A DNA stretch of 15,731 nucleotides from Methylacidiphilum caldifontis (GTDB lineage: Bacteria > Verrucomicrobiota > Verrucomicrobiia > Methylacidiphilales > CAMAQI01): the NCBI GenBank assembly GCA_945860255.1, contig CAMAQI010000044.1, positions 1 through 15,731 on the forward strand, written 5' to 3'. The translations under genes and the position numbers were made by a program. Shown one piece after another: positions 1-5,878 of the stretch. The notes beneath the pieces are model-generated. The model was not told the origin of the DNA. It was given only the letters and a program-made list of their open reading frames with translations, and did no database searches. Within the stretch, counting starts at the first letter, position 1, and every line of letters starts with the position of its first letter.

Positions 1-1128
1 GAAGAGAAGGTAAAGGGCGAAGAGGCCTTAACTCAAACCCCCTCAAAAAATTCCGAATCAAAGATCGAATCCACTCCTCCCTCATATATCACTGATCCAG
101 TTGAAGCCGCTGCAGAGTTTGCGCGTCGTAAAGATCATGTGATGGCGATTACTCTGCTCGACAATCTCCTCCAAAGGCGTGATTTAACAAAGGATACGAA
201 AGCCAGAGCGTTATTTTTACGAGCCATGATCACCTTAGAAACAGGAAAACAGTCGGAAGCGATTGTCAGGCTCAGCTCATGGTTAGAACAATTTCCAGAA
301 CGCCCCGAGGCCTCCAATGCTTATTTAATTCTCGGTCAATGTTTTCGAGATATGCAGGCCACCTACCGAGCTCGCGAAGCCTTTTATCGAACCTTAACTT
401 CCGCCGTCGCTAAAGCAGCAAAATCAGATAAAACGGATCTTTCCACCCCTCAACTTCTCCGAAAAGCGGCTACTTGGGAGATCGCAGAAACCGAGTATCA
501 ATCGGCAAATTGGGAGCGAGCCGACGAACTTTTTCAAAGATTTCGCGATCAAAATCCAGAAAGCACCGAACTCGGCAATACGGCCCTCTATCGACAAGCC
601 GATTGTTCTTATCAATTAGGAGATCTGCTTAAATCAACGGAAAAATATCAAACCGCTCTTGCGGTTTCCCCATTCCATCCGTTTGCTCCTGAAGCTCAAC
701 TCCGGTTGATGACTTTATTTGGTCTCTCAGAGAATCCGAAAAAACAGACCCAAGCTCTCGAGAGCTTTATTTGGCTCGTTCAAAATCTTCATCAGGATCA
801 AACGAGCTATTGGCAACAACGCTGCGCCTCCCTTCTCTTAGATAATTTAAAATCAGATCCACAGAAACAATCGGCATTTTTGAACGAGTTAATCGCAACT
901 GAAAACAGTGAGGAACTCAAAGGGATTTTTGACTACTATAAAATACTTTTAAGTCGAACGGAAAACACCTCTCAATTAGCTGATTCTTCCCGCAAAAACA
1001 AGCGAGATGAAGGATGGAATGAATGGAAAGAATCCCTCGCTAAAATGCAGGCCAAACTCGAGAGCGACTTAAAAAGCACCACTCAAGTAAAAGTGGATAG
1101 CACCTCTCTGCCCGTGACCCCTCCATAA
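1..1128 (+). CDS. TPR-repeat protein, 3' part (5' end off the window)
   Basis: The frame is open from the first base, so this is the C-terminal 375 residues of a longer protein; the first start-like codon inside (GTG at 139) is only internal. The first 40 or so residues are a polar linker rich in Glu, Lys, Ser, Thr and Pro. From about residue 45 to 270 the protein is helical with TPR-like pairs: ALFLRAMITLETGKQSEAI, then AYLILGQCFRDMQATYRARE, then ALYRQADCSYQLGDLLKSTE, with the usual small/aromatic spacing and loops such as FPERPEA and SPFHPFAPEA. The C-terminus is again polar and charged. Such repeats resemble BamD or YbgF-type periplasmic scaffolds, and binding to other proteins is the safest role. 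No catalytic motif is visible. Neighbour: a sigma-54 response regulator 173 bases downstream in the same direction. The TPR call is fairly sure; the cellular role is unknown. Confidence 0.75.
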   Translation, partial: EEKVKGEEALTQTPSKNSESKIESTPPSYITDPVEAAAEFARRKDHVMAITLLDNLLQRRDLTKDTKARALFLRAMITLETGKQSEAIVRLSSWLEQFPERPEASNAYLILGQCFRDMQATYRAREAFYRTLTSAVAKAAKSDKTDLSTPQLLRKAATWEIAETEYQSANWERADELFQRFRDQNPESTELGNTALYRQADCSYQLGDLLKSTEKYQTALAVSPFHPFAPEAQLRLMTLFGLSENPKKQTQALESFIWLVQNLHQDQTSYWQQRCASLLLDNLKSDPQKQSAFLNELIATENSEELKGIFDYYKILLSRTENTSQLADSSRKNKRDEGWNEWKESLAKMQAKLESDLKSTTQVKVDSTSLPVTPP

Positions 1129-1236
1129 ATCGGTCATTGACCAAAACCAAGGATATCGACGCATTGAATTCCGATTTATGAATTTTAAAAATATAGTTTT
1201 TTTGTTTTTTGTTTTCGGGATTTTCCAAAAAATTTT

Positions 1237-1293
1237 AGTCCCTCTCACAACAAATGTTGACCCTTTTGAGAAGAATTCAAACAGTGAGGGACT
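1237..1293 (+). promoter_or_regulatory. Imperfect inverted repeat covering the ribosome-binding site of the response regulator
   Basis: AGTCCCTC (1237-1244) is the exact complement of GAGGGACT (1286-1293). Beyond a 2-base bulge the pairing continues with AC (1247-1248) and GT (1284-1285), giving about 10 pairs around a 35-base loop. The right arm contains GAGGG (1286-1290), the only Shine-Dalgarno-like sequence in front of the ATG at 1302. Folding in the mRNA would hide it. Whether the transcript begins upstream of the left arm is not known; I see no convincing promoter. Confidence 0.4.
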
Positions 1294-1301
1294 AAGTCTC
1301 T

Positions 1302-2747
1302 ATGCAATTTGAGAAAATTATTATCGTCGATGACGATCCAATTATTCGCCGGATGCTTGTCAGCCATTTACAGAAGCAGAACCAAGTCGCCCTGGGGGTC
1401 ATGAATGCCCAACAAGCCCTTGAGGAACAAAAAAAAGAACCTGCTGACCTCATGATTGTCGACCTGCAACTCCCCGATGCCAGTGGATTGGAAGTCATGC
1501 AACAGGTCAAAAAAACTCATCCCAATGTCGATGTCATTATCATTACAGGCTTTGGTACGATTGAGTCCGCCGTCGATGCCATGAAGTTAGGAGCAGCGAA
1601 TTATCTTCTTAAACCGTTTACCTTAGAGCAGTTCGATGTTGCCTTGAATCAACTCATTCAACAACGTCAACTCCGAAGCGAGAACTCCTATTTAAGAGAA
1701 CAACAGCAAGTCTCCTCTCCTGAACTCCTTTTTTCAAGTACCCCCATGGAATCGGTGCAAAAACTGATCCAACGAGTGGCTCCGACCAATGCAACGGTTC
1801 TCATTCAAGGGGAAAGCGGAACAGGAAAAGAACTCGTTGCCCGAGCGATCCATGCCAACAGTTCCCGTAAGGACAAACCGTATATTAAAGTGAATTGCGC
1901 CGCGGTTCCTGAAAACCTCCTTGAAAGTGAGTTTTTTGGACACGAAAAAGGATCATTCACAGGGGCAAGTGTCAAACGAGAGGGTCGATTTGAGCTCGCT
2001 TCTGGGGGAACCCTTCTTTTGGATGAAGTCACCGAAATTAGTTTAGGCCTTCAAGCGAAATTACTCCGTGCCATTCAAGAACAAGAGTTTGAGAGAGTCG
2101 GTGGAAATCGCACCATTCGCGTCGACGTTCGGATCATCGCCACGAGTAATCGTGATTTACTCAAAGCCGTCGAAAAGGGAATTTTCCGACAAGATCTCTA
2201 TTTCCGATTGAATGTCGTTCCGATCTCGATTCCCGCTCTCCGAGAGCGACCAGGAGAGGCCTTTTTCCTGATCGAAGCCTTTATCGAACGTTTTGCGCGT
2301 CGCCATAACAAACCAACTCCCGTACTGAGTCCTGACGCCATCCATAAGATTAATTCCTATCCTTGGCCTGGAAACGTTCGAGAACTTCAAAACTGTGCCG
2401 AACGTGCGATTATTCTTTGGGATGGAGTGGAGATGATTCAATTTGATGACCTAATTCCCAATCTTACCTTTTCCCCTCCTCCCACTCCCGCAAACGCGAC
2501 ACCAGCGAGCCTCGTTCAAAACTCTTCGATTACCATTCAAAACGTCTTGGAGAGCTCCTCAAAGGGATTCCCCAGTGTGGCTGAAATGGAAAAACAATTA
2601 ATTATCGAAGCCCTTCAGAGAACAAAAGGGAATCGCAACGAGGCAGCAAAACTCCTCGACATCAATGTCCGTACCCTACGCAATAAATTAAAAGAATATT
2701 CAGAAACAGATCCCTTAAGCCCGGAACTCGAAGAAGCCACTCTTTAA
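1302..2747 (+). CDS. NtrC-family sigma-54-dependent response regulator
   Basis: Three domains are clear. The receiver domain (about 1-120) has the acidic pocket D10-D12, the phospho-acceptor D54 in IVDLQLPD, T82 and K104 in LLKP. The AAA+ sigma-54 activator domain (about 140-375) has Walker A GESGTGKE at 170-177, the sigma-54 contact loop as GSFTGA (217-222, a usual variant of GAFTGA), and Walker B LLLDE at 238-242. The C-terminal Fis-type helix-turn-helix spans about 443-465 (GNRNEAAKLLDINVRTLRN). The protein should be phosphorylated by a sensor kinase and then open sigma-54 promoters by ATP hydrolysis. All key residues are present, so it should be active. No histidine kinase lies beside it in the window. 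The ATG at 1302 is preceded by GAGGG with an 11-base gap. It resembles AtoC/ZraR-type regulators, but the regulon cannot be read from sequence. Confidence 0.95.
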   Translation: MQFEKIIIVDDDPIIRRMLVSHLQKQNQVALGVMNAQQALEEQKKEPADLMIVDLQLPDASGLEVMQQVKKTHPNVDVIIITGFGTIESAVDAMKLGAANYLLKPFTLEQFDVALNQLIQQRQLRSENSYLREQQQVSSPELLFSSTPMESVQKLIQRVAPTNATVLIQGESGTGKELVARAIHANSSRKDKPYIKVNCAAVPENLLESEFFGHEKGSFTGASVKREGRFELASGGTLLLDEVTEISLGLQAKLLRAIQEQEFERVGGNRTIRVDVRIIATSNRDLLKAVEKGIFRQDLYFRLNVVPISIPALRERPGEAFFLIEAFIERFARRHNKPTPVLSPDAIHKINSYPWPGNVRELQNCAERAIILWDGVEMIQFDDLIPNLTFSPPPTPANATPASLVQNSSITIQNVLESSSKGFPSVAEMEKQLIIEALQRTKGNRNEAAKLLDINVRTLRNKLKEYSETDPLSPELEEATL

Positions 2748-2861
2748 AACGTTATTTTTTATTTCCTTAAGTTCACGCTGTGCGAGATCTGTACACGGAA
2801 AGAAGAAAAACCGCGGAGGTTCGTTGATCATGATGGGGGAAGCTTTTACTCTCATTCCTTG

Positions 2862-2889
2862 TTGACTGTTTTTATCATGAACGCATAGT
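2862..2889 (+). promoter_or_regulatory. Possible sigma-70-type promoter for the cyclophilin gene
   Basis: TTGACT (2862-2867) and CATAGT (2884-2889) are separated by 16 bases and lie 26 bases before the ATG at 2916. The -35 matches the consensus at 5 of 6 positions and the -10 at 4 of 6. It sits in the 168-base gap after the response regulator, otherwise empty apart from the ribosome-binding site, and could drive the cyclophilin, DUF4126 and lemA genes. This is a pattern match only. Confidence 0.35.
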
Positions 2890-2915
2890 GCTCGGAAATT
2901 TAATCAAGGAAACAG

Positions 2916-3431
2916 ATGTCAAAACCAGATAGCGAAATTGCGATCATGAAAACAACCCTCGGAACCATGGAGATTGAATTCTGGTCCGATGTGGCCCCCA
3001 AAACCGTTGAGAACTTTAAAAAGCTTTCCAAAGAGGGTTTTTACAAAGGAACTGCCTTCCATCGGATTATTAAAGGCTTTATGATTCAAGGCGGTTGCCC
3101 GTTGAGTAAAGATCTCGATAATCCTGGAGTCGGAACAGGAGATCCAGGCTATAAAATCAAAGCCGAATTTAATGATCGTCCCCATGTCCTCGGCGTTCTT
3201 TCCATGGCCCGCTCAGCAAGTCCTGACTCCGCTGGCTGCCAGTTCTTTATTTGTCATGGCGATGCCGCTTTTTTAAATAAACAATACACCGCCTTTGGAA
3301 AAGTCGTTAAAGGACTCGATGTCCTCGAGAAAATTGCAACGACCCCAACAATCAGTTCCCGCGGCGAAAAAAGCAAGCCGACGGTTCGCATTGAGATTGA
3401 ATCGATCGAAATCGTCGCAGCGAAGGAATAA
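2916..3431 (+). CDS. Cyclophilin-type peptidyl-prolyl cis-trans isomerase
   Basis: A 171-residue single-domain cyclophilin that would catalyse cis-trans isomerisation of Xaa-Pro bonds during protein folding. The active-site block FHRIIKGFMIQGG (48-60) contains the catalytic Arg50, and the second signature MARSASPDSAGCQFFI includes the Gln-Phe-Phe of the substrate pocket. The block YTAFGKVVKGLDVLEKI is the usual C-terminal segment. The N-terminus has no signal peptide or membrane segment, so it is predicted to be cytoplasmic, PpiB-like. The ATG at 2916 has AAGGA 5 bases upstream. It is followed after 9 bases by the DUF4126 gene, suggesting cotranscription. The family call is firm; the natural substrates are unknown. 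Confidence 0.95.
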   Translation: MSKPDSEIAIMKTTLGTMEIEFWSDVAPKTVENFKKLSKEGFYKGTAFHRIIKGFMIQGGCPLSKDLDNPGVGTGDPGYKIKAEFNDRPHVLGVLSMARSASPDSAGCQFFICHGDAAFLNKQYTAFGKVVKGLDVLEKIATTPTISSRGEKSKPTVRIEIESIEIVAAKE

Positions 3432-3440
3432 TCAAAAACT

Positions 3441-4013
3441 ATGGACGGACTCTTAGGAATGAGCATGGGCCTTGGTTTAAGTGCCTGCTGTGGATTCCGA
3501 GTTTTCCTTCCCTTACTCGCTTTAAGTATCGGAGCCAAGTGGGGGCATATCCCCTTGGCTCCATCCTACGAATGGATCGGCAGCTGGCCTGCCTTGATCG
3601 CTCTCTTAACAGCGACCGTATGTGAAATTTTAGCCTATTACATCCCATGGTTGGATCATGCCTTAGATACCCTGATGTCTCCTCTTTCTATCTTAGCAGG
3701 AACCTTAATCACGGTTTCCACTTTTTCTACCGATATTCCTGAGACTCAAAAATGGCTTTTAGCCCTAATTGCCGGGGGAGGAGCCGCAGGAATCATTCAA
3801 ACCGGAACCGTCTTGGCACGAGCGACTTCAGGAGCGACCACTCTCGGACTCGGAAATTTTCTTGTTTCGACCCTCGAACTTCTTTCTGCAGTCATCGGAA
3901 TTCTTCTCTCGATATTTATTCCCGTTCTCATTCTCGTCGGAGTATTTATTCTTCTCATAATTTTAGTTCGTAGAGGATATCGACATCGTACCTCTTCGGA
4001 ATCAGCTCGCTAA
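3441..4013 (+). CDS. DUF4126 integral membrane protein
   Basis: A 190-residue hydrophobic protein that I recognise as the DUF4126 family. The N-terminal signature GLSACCGFRVFLPLLAL (about 12-28) is typical of it. Four or five membrane segments are visible, around 12-30, 48-67, 80-95, 105-127 and 140-175, with glycine-rich stretches such as LALIAGGGAAGII. The C-terminus is a short basic tail (RRGYRHRTSSESAR), probably cytoplasmic. The function of the family is not established. It starts 9 bases after the cyclophilin stop, with AAGGA of the previous gene's end lying 13 bases before the ATG, so translational coupling is likely. The LemA gene follows closely. The family call comes from memory of the N-terminal motif. 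Confidence 0.8.
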   Translation: MDGLLGMSMGLGLSACCGFRVFLPLLALSIGAKWGHIPLAPSYEWIGSWPALIALLTATVCEILAYYIPWLDHALDTLMSPLSILAGTLITVSTFSTDIPETQKWLLALIAGGGAAGIIQTGTVLARATSGATTLGLGNFLVSTLELLSAVIGILLSIFIPVLILVGVFILLIILVRRGYRHRTSSESAR

Positions 4014-4044
4014 ACGAAACCTTGATGACTTGCTCTCTTCTTTT

Positions 4045-4593
4045 ATGATCCCTACCTCTCTTTTACTCTTGATCGGAATCTTCGGATTTTATTTATGGAA
4101 TCTTTCTCGATCTCTTAAAAAAGCTCAGAATCAAATCCGAGCCGCCTTTATTCAAGTCGATCTCGAACTCCAAAAAAGGAACGCAAGAATCCCAGAGTTC
4201 ATTGAAATTTCAAAAAAAAACCTCGCTCAAGAGCGCCCACTTCTTGAATCGCTCGTTCAGAAGCGCAATGAAGCCTCCGCAGCTCTTCAACGAGCAACGA
4301 TTCACCCTTTCGATCAAGAAATCATGAACTCACTTTGTTTGAAGGAAATGGAATTTCAAAAAGTTCTCACTCTATTTATAAATCTCCTCTCCACTCAAGA
4401 GAAACTCCTTACTCAACCTCCATTAATCGAATTATTACAAACAGAGAAAAACTCTCAACATCAGATCCGCACGACGATTGAATCGTATAATCAATCGATC
4501 TCTCAGTATAACCTCGCCCAAGAACCTTTTCCTGCTTTTATTCTCTGCTCTTTTTTAGGATTTCATAAAGCCCCCCTCTTATTAGTCTCTTAG
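4045..4593 (+). CDS. LemA-family membrane protein
   Basis: One N-terminal membrane segment (IPTSLLLLIGIFGFYLW) is followed by a long helical domain with the LemA pattern: QIRAAFIQVDLELQKRNARI, then charged helices, then YNQSISQYN and FPAFILCSFLGF near the end, where LemA proteins usually have FPxxxxAxxxGF. The length (182 residues) is normal for the family, so it is complete. LemA proteins sit in the inner membrane with the helical bundle outside; their role is unclear, and neighbours often include HtpX proteases or TPM-domain proteins, which are absent here. I prefer the ATG at 4045. A TTG at 4030 would add five residues (MLSSF). Neither has a clear Shine-Dalgarno sequence, which fits coupling to the gene ending at 4013. 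A run of nine A lies at 4212-4220. It ends with adjacent stops TAG and TGA. Confidence 0.85.
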   Translation: MIPTSLLLLIGIFGFYLWNLSRSLKKAQNQIRAAFIQVDLELQKRNARIPEFIEISKKNLAQERPLLESLVQKRNEASAALQRATIHPFDQEIMNSLCLKEMEFQKVLTLFINLLSTQEKLLTQPPLIELLQTEKNSQHQIRTTIESYNQSISQYNLAQEPFPAFILCSFLGFHKAPLLLVS

Positions 4594-4608
4594 TGAAGTG
4601 TATTTTTC

Positions 4609-4719
4609 ATGGTGTCGGAACAAGTTGATATCCAAGGGTTTTTGCGATTTTTTGGCATCGATTCGGAGGATGCACAGGATAACGACAGTCAGGAGCAAAC
4701 GCTTCTAAATCTTTCATAA
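4609..4719 (+). CDS. Candidate small protein of 36 residues
   Basis: An ATG-to-TAA frame begins 15 bases after lemA, in the same frame, beyond its double stop. It would encode an acidic peptide with a hydrophobic start (VDIQGFLRFFGID) and a Gln/Asp/Glu-rich tail ending in LLNLS. There is no recognisable ribosome-binding site (the upstream bases are AGTGAAGTGTATTTTTC), and a frame of this length can arise by chance. No family is recognised. It ends just before the repeat element that starts at 4728. Confidence 0.2.
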   Translation: MVSEQVDIQGFLRFFGIDSEDAQDNDSQEQTLLNLS

Positions 4720-4828
4720 ATCTTAAAACATTGTCTCACGCAACGGCGCAACGAACACAACGTTAGGATGGGGATCTCCTTCTGCCCCTTTCCTCCTTTG
4801 TCGGAAATGGTCTTCAGAGAAAATCTCC

Positions 4829-4859
4829 CGTTTTTTTGAAAAAAAGATTTTCAAAAACG
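4829..4859. repeat. AT-rich hairpin
   Basis: CGTTTTTTTGAAA (4829-4841) pairs with TTTCAAAAACG (4849-4859), with two extra T in the left arm and a loop of about 7 bases. It is inside the inverted-repeat element. There is no T-run after it, so it is not an obvious terminator. Confidence 0.4.
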
Positions 4860-4957
4860 TTCGCCTTTCTCTTCAGGGGTTCGGTTACCTCTCTCCTCAG
4901 AATGAGATCCCCGGACTTTTTTCATGAATCTTATTTCCTGACTTTAAATCAGAAAAA

Positions 4958-4995
4958 TGGGGCGGAGTTCAGACCCCAAGGGGGATCAATCCCCC
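4958..4995. repeat. Two adjacent GC-rich hairpins
   Basis: TGGGG (4958-4962) pairs with CCCCA (4974-4978). Immediately after, GGGGGA (4980-4985) pairs with TCCCCC (4990-4995) around a TCAA loop. The second is a perfect 6-pair GC stem. Both lie directly before the long hairpin at 4997-5059, within the same repeat element. Confidence 0.45.
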
Positions 4996-4996
4996 G

Positions 4997-5059
4997 CTCC
5001 CTATTTTTAAGGAAGCGATCGGGAGTTTACTATTGATCGATTTCTTAAAAATAAGGGAG
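4997..5059. repeat. Long hairpin inside the repeat element
   Basis: CTCCCTATTTTTAAGGAA (4997-5014) is nearly the reverse complement of 5042-5059 (TTCTTAAAAATAAGGGAG), needing only one shifted base on each side. The pairing resumes inside with CGATC (5016-5020) and GATCG (5035-5039). This leaves a 14-base apical loop and a total stem of over 20 pairs. It could be the fold of an RNA or a cruciform-prone palindrome. Confidence 0.6.
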
Positions 5060-5095
5060 GAGGCTCGATAGAGCGACGGTCGGAACGACGGGGAG

Positions 5096-5140
5096 GGTTA
5101 TGGCGTTGCGTTCGTCGCGCCGTCTTCGTCCGCCATAGCC
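5096..5140. repeat. Hairpin in the right arm of the repeat element
   Basis: GGTTATGGCG (5096-5105) pairs with CGCCATAGCC (5131-5140): ten pairs including one G-T wobble, around a 25-base loop that contains the inner inverted-repeat block. The second half of the stem lies in the 31 bases missing from the left arm of the element. Confidence 0.5.
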
Positions 5141-5206
5141 TAAGCGAAGGTGGATGCGTGAGGCAATGTCTTTATCCCTGTTTGAATGTTTTTTAAGTTC
5201 GCTTCA

Positions 5207-5241
5207 CAACTGTTTCGTTCCCCATTCCATGGGGACAGTTG
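5207..5241. promoter_or_regulatory. Two-part hairpin upstream of the YnbE-YdbL-like gene
   Basis: CAACTGT (5207-5213) pairs exactly with ACAGTTG (5235-5241), and inside it CCCCAT (5220-5225) pairs exactly with ATGGGG (5229-5234) around a 3-base loop. There is a 6-base bulge on the 5' side only. It ends 70 bases before the ATG at 5312. Only a weak T-rich sequence (CTTTTCATT) follows, so it may be a poor terminator, an operator palindrome or a leader RNA structure. No convincing promoter is seen in 5170-5311, and nothing else was identified there. Confidence 0.45.
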
Positions 5242-5311
5242 CTTTTCATTATAGAGACTTTCTGTTAAAGTGCCTCCTTGAAGTTTTCAATTACTTCTCC
5301 ATAATTCAACT

Positions 5312-5812
5312 ATGTTCCGTTCGATCCCCCTTATCTTTCTGATTGCCTTATTGATCTCTTCCTGCGCGCCGACAATTCAAGTCTCTACTCCTGAGCCTGT
5401 AAAAATTGATGTCAATATGCGAGTCGATGTTCACACCAAAGATGATCGTGAAAAAACAAATACGAAGCTCACCGCCCAAGAGGAGACCCCCATCGCCTCT
5501 CGCCGTCGTGCCCGAATGGGTGAAGTTCAGGATATGAAAAACTCTCATTTTATCGGAGAAAACCTGAATGGTTATATTGAAATCCGTCAAAAACCGGAAG
5601 GGAAAATCCCCTCCGGTGAACTTTACGCCGATTACATTCAACGAACGATTCGCGAAGAAAACAACGATCGACGGGCTCTTTATCTCCAAACCGCTGAAAA
5701 AGAGGGGGTTCCCTTAGAGATCACCGAACGCGAAATGGCAAAACGGTGGTATGAGACCTCTTACCCCAAGGAATGGCTACAAAAAGAGGATCGCTCTTGG
5801 TATCAGAAGTAG
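5312..5812 (+). CDS. Lipoprotein resembling a YnbE-YdbL (DUF1318) fusion
   Basis: The 166-residue protein starts with a lipoprotein signal (hydrophobic 5-15, lipobox ISSC with Cys18; Ala19, not Asp, follows, which fits outer-membrane sorting). Residues 18-41 (CAPTIQVSTPEPVKIDVNM and on) look like the small lipoprotein YnbE. After a charged linker (42-69), residues 70-166 resemble YdbL/DUF1318: IGENLNGYIEI (81-91), ENNDRRALYLQTAEKEGVPL (116-135) and a C-terminal segment ending WLQKEDRSWYQK. In Escherichia coli YnbE and YdbL are separate products that work with the AsmA-like YdbH to bridge the two membranes for lipid homeostasis. Fusion would tether the YdbL part to the membrane. No ydbH homologue is in the window. 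No Shine-Dalgarno sequence precedes the ATG. The family assignments are from motif memory. Confidence 0.75.
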   Translation: MFRSIPLIFLIALLISSCAPTIQVSTPEPVKIDVNMRVDVHTKDDREKTNTKLTAQEETPIASRRRARMGEVQDMKNSHFIGENLNGYIEIRQKPEGKIPSGELYADYIQRTIREENNDRRALYLQTAEKEGVPLEITEREMAKRWYETSYPKEWLQKEDRSWYQK

Positions 5813-5878
5813 TCTTTGTCACTCAAATGCTGCAATTCTCCGCTTGCCTCCTGCTCATGAGGAATTAGCCTTTCGCTC

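Larger units (their letters stand above)
4728..5169. repeat. MITE-like element with long imperfect terminal inverted repeats
   Basis: The left end (4728-4762) and the reverse complement of the right end (5104-5169) match in two blocks in the same order. ACATTGTCTCACGCA (4728-4742) pairs with 5155-5169 at 14 of 15 bases. The next 20 bases (4743-4762, beginning ACGGCGC) pair with 5104-5123 at 18 of 20. The right arm has 31 extra bases (5124-5154) between the blocks. The interior holds several hairpins and no convincing gene. This layout is typical of non-autonomous mobile elements or large intergenic repeats. No transposase, and no clear target-site duplication, is visible. I do not recognise the family. 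Confidence 0.55.

Noticed and set aside
1257..1285. A sigma-70 promoter (TTGACC with a -10 seventeen bases on) in front of the response regulator
   Set aside because: The base stretch at the -10 position (AACAGT) matches the consensus poorly.
4594..4727. A terminator directly after lemA
   Set aside because: No GC-rich stem followed by a T-run could be found in this stretch.
4836..5036. A 66-codon frame starting with TTG inside the repeat element
   Set aside because: It has no ribosome-binding site, runs through three predicted hairpins, and its product has low-complexity basic/aromatic composition with no recognisable domain.
5230..5244. A sigma-54-like promoter (TGGGGACAGTTGCTT) before the lipoprotein gene
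   Set aside because: The spacing between GG and GC is 8 bases rather than 10, and the bases are already explained by the hairpin.
5154..5342. A 62-codon frame crossing the end of the repeat and the start of the lipoprotein gene
   Set aside because: It overlaps the lipoprotein start in another frame, has no Shine-Dalgarno sequence and resembles no protein family.
5348..5689. A 113-codon minus-strand frame
   Set aside because: It is antisense to the lipoprotein gene, which has a proper lipobox and domain matches.
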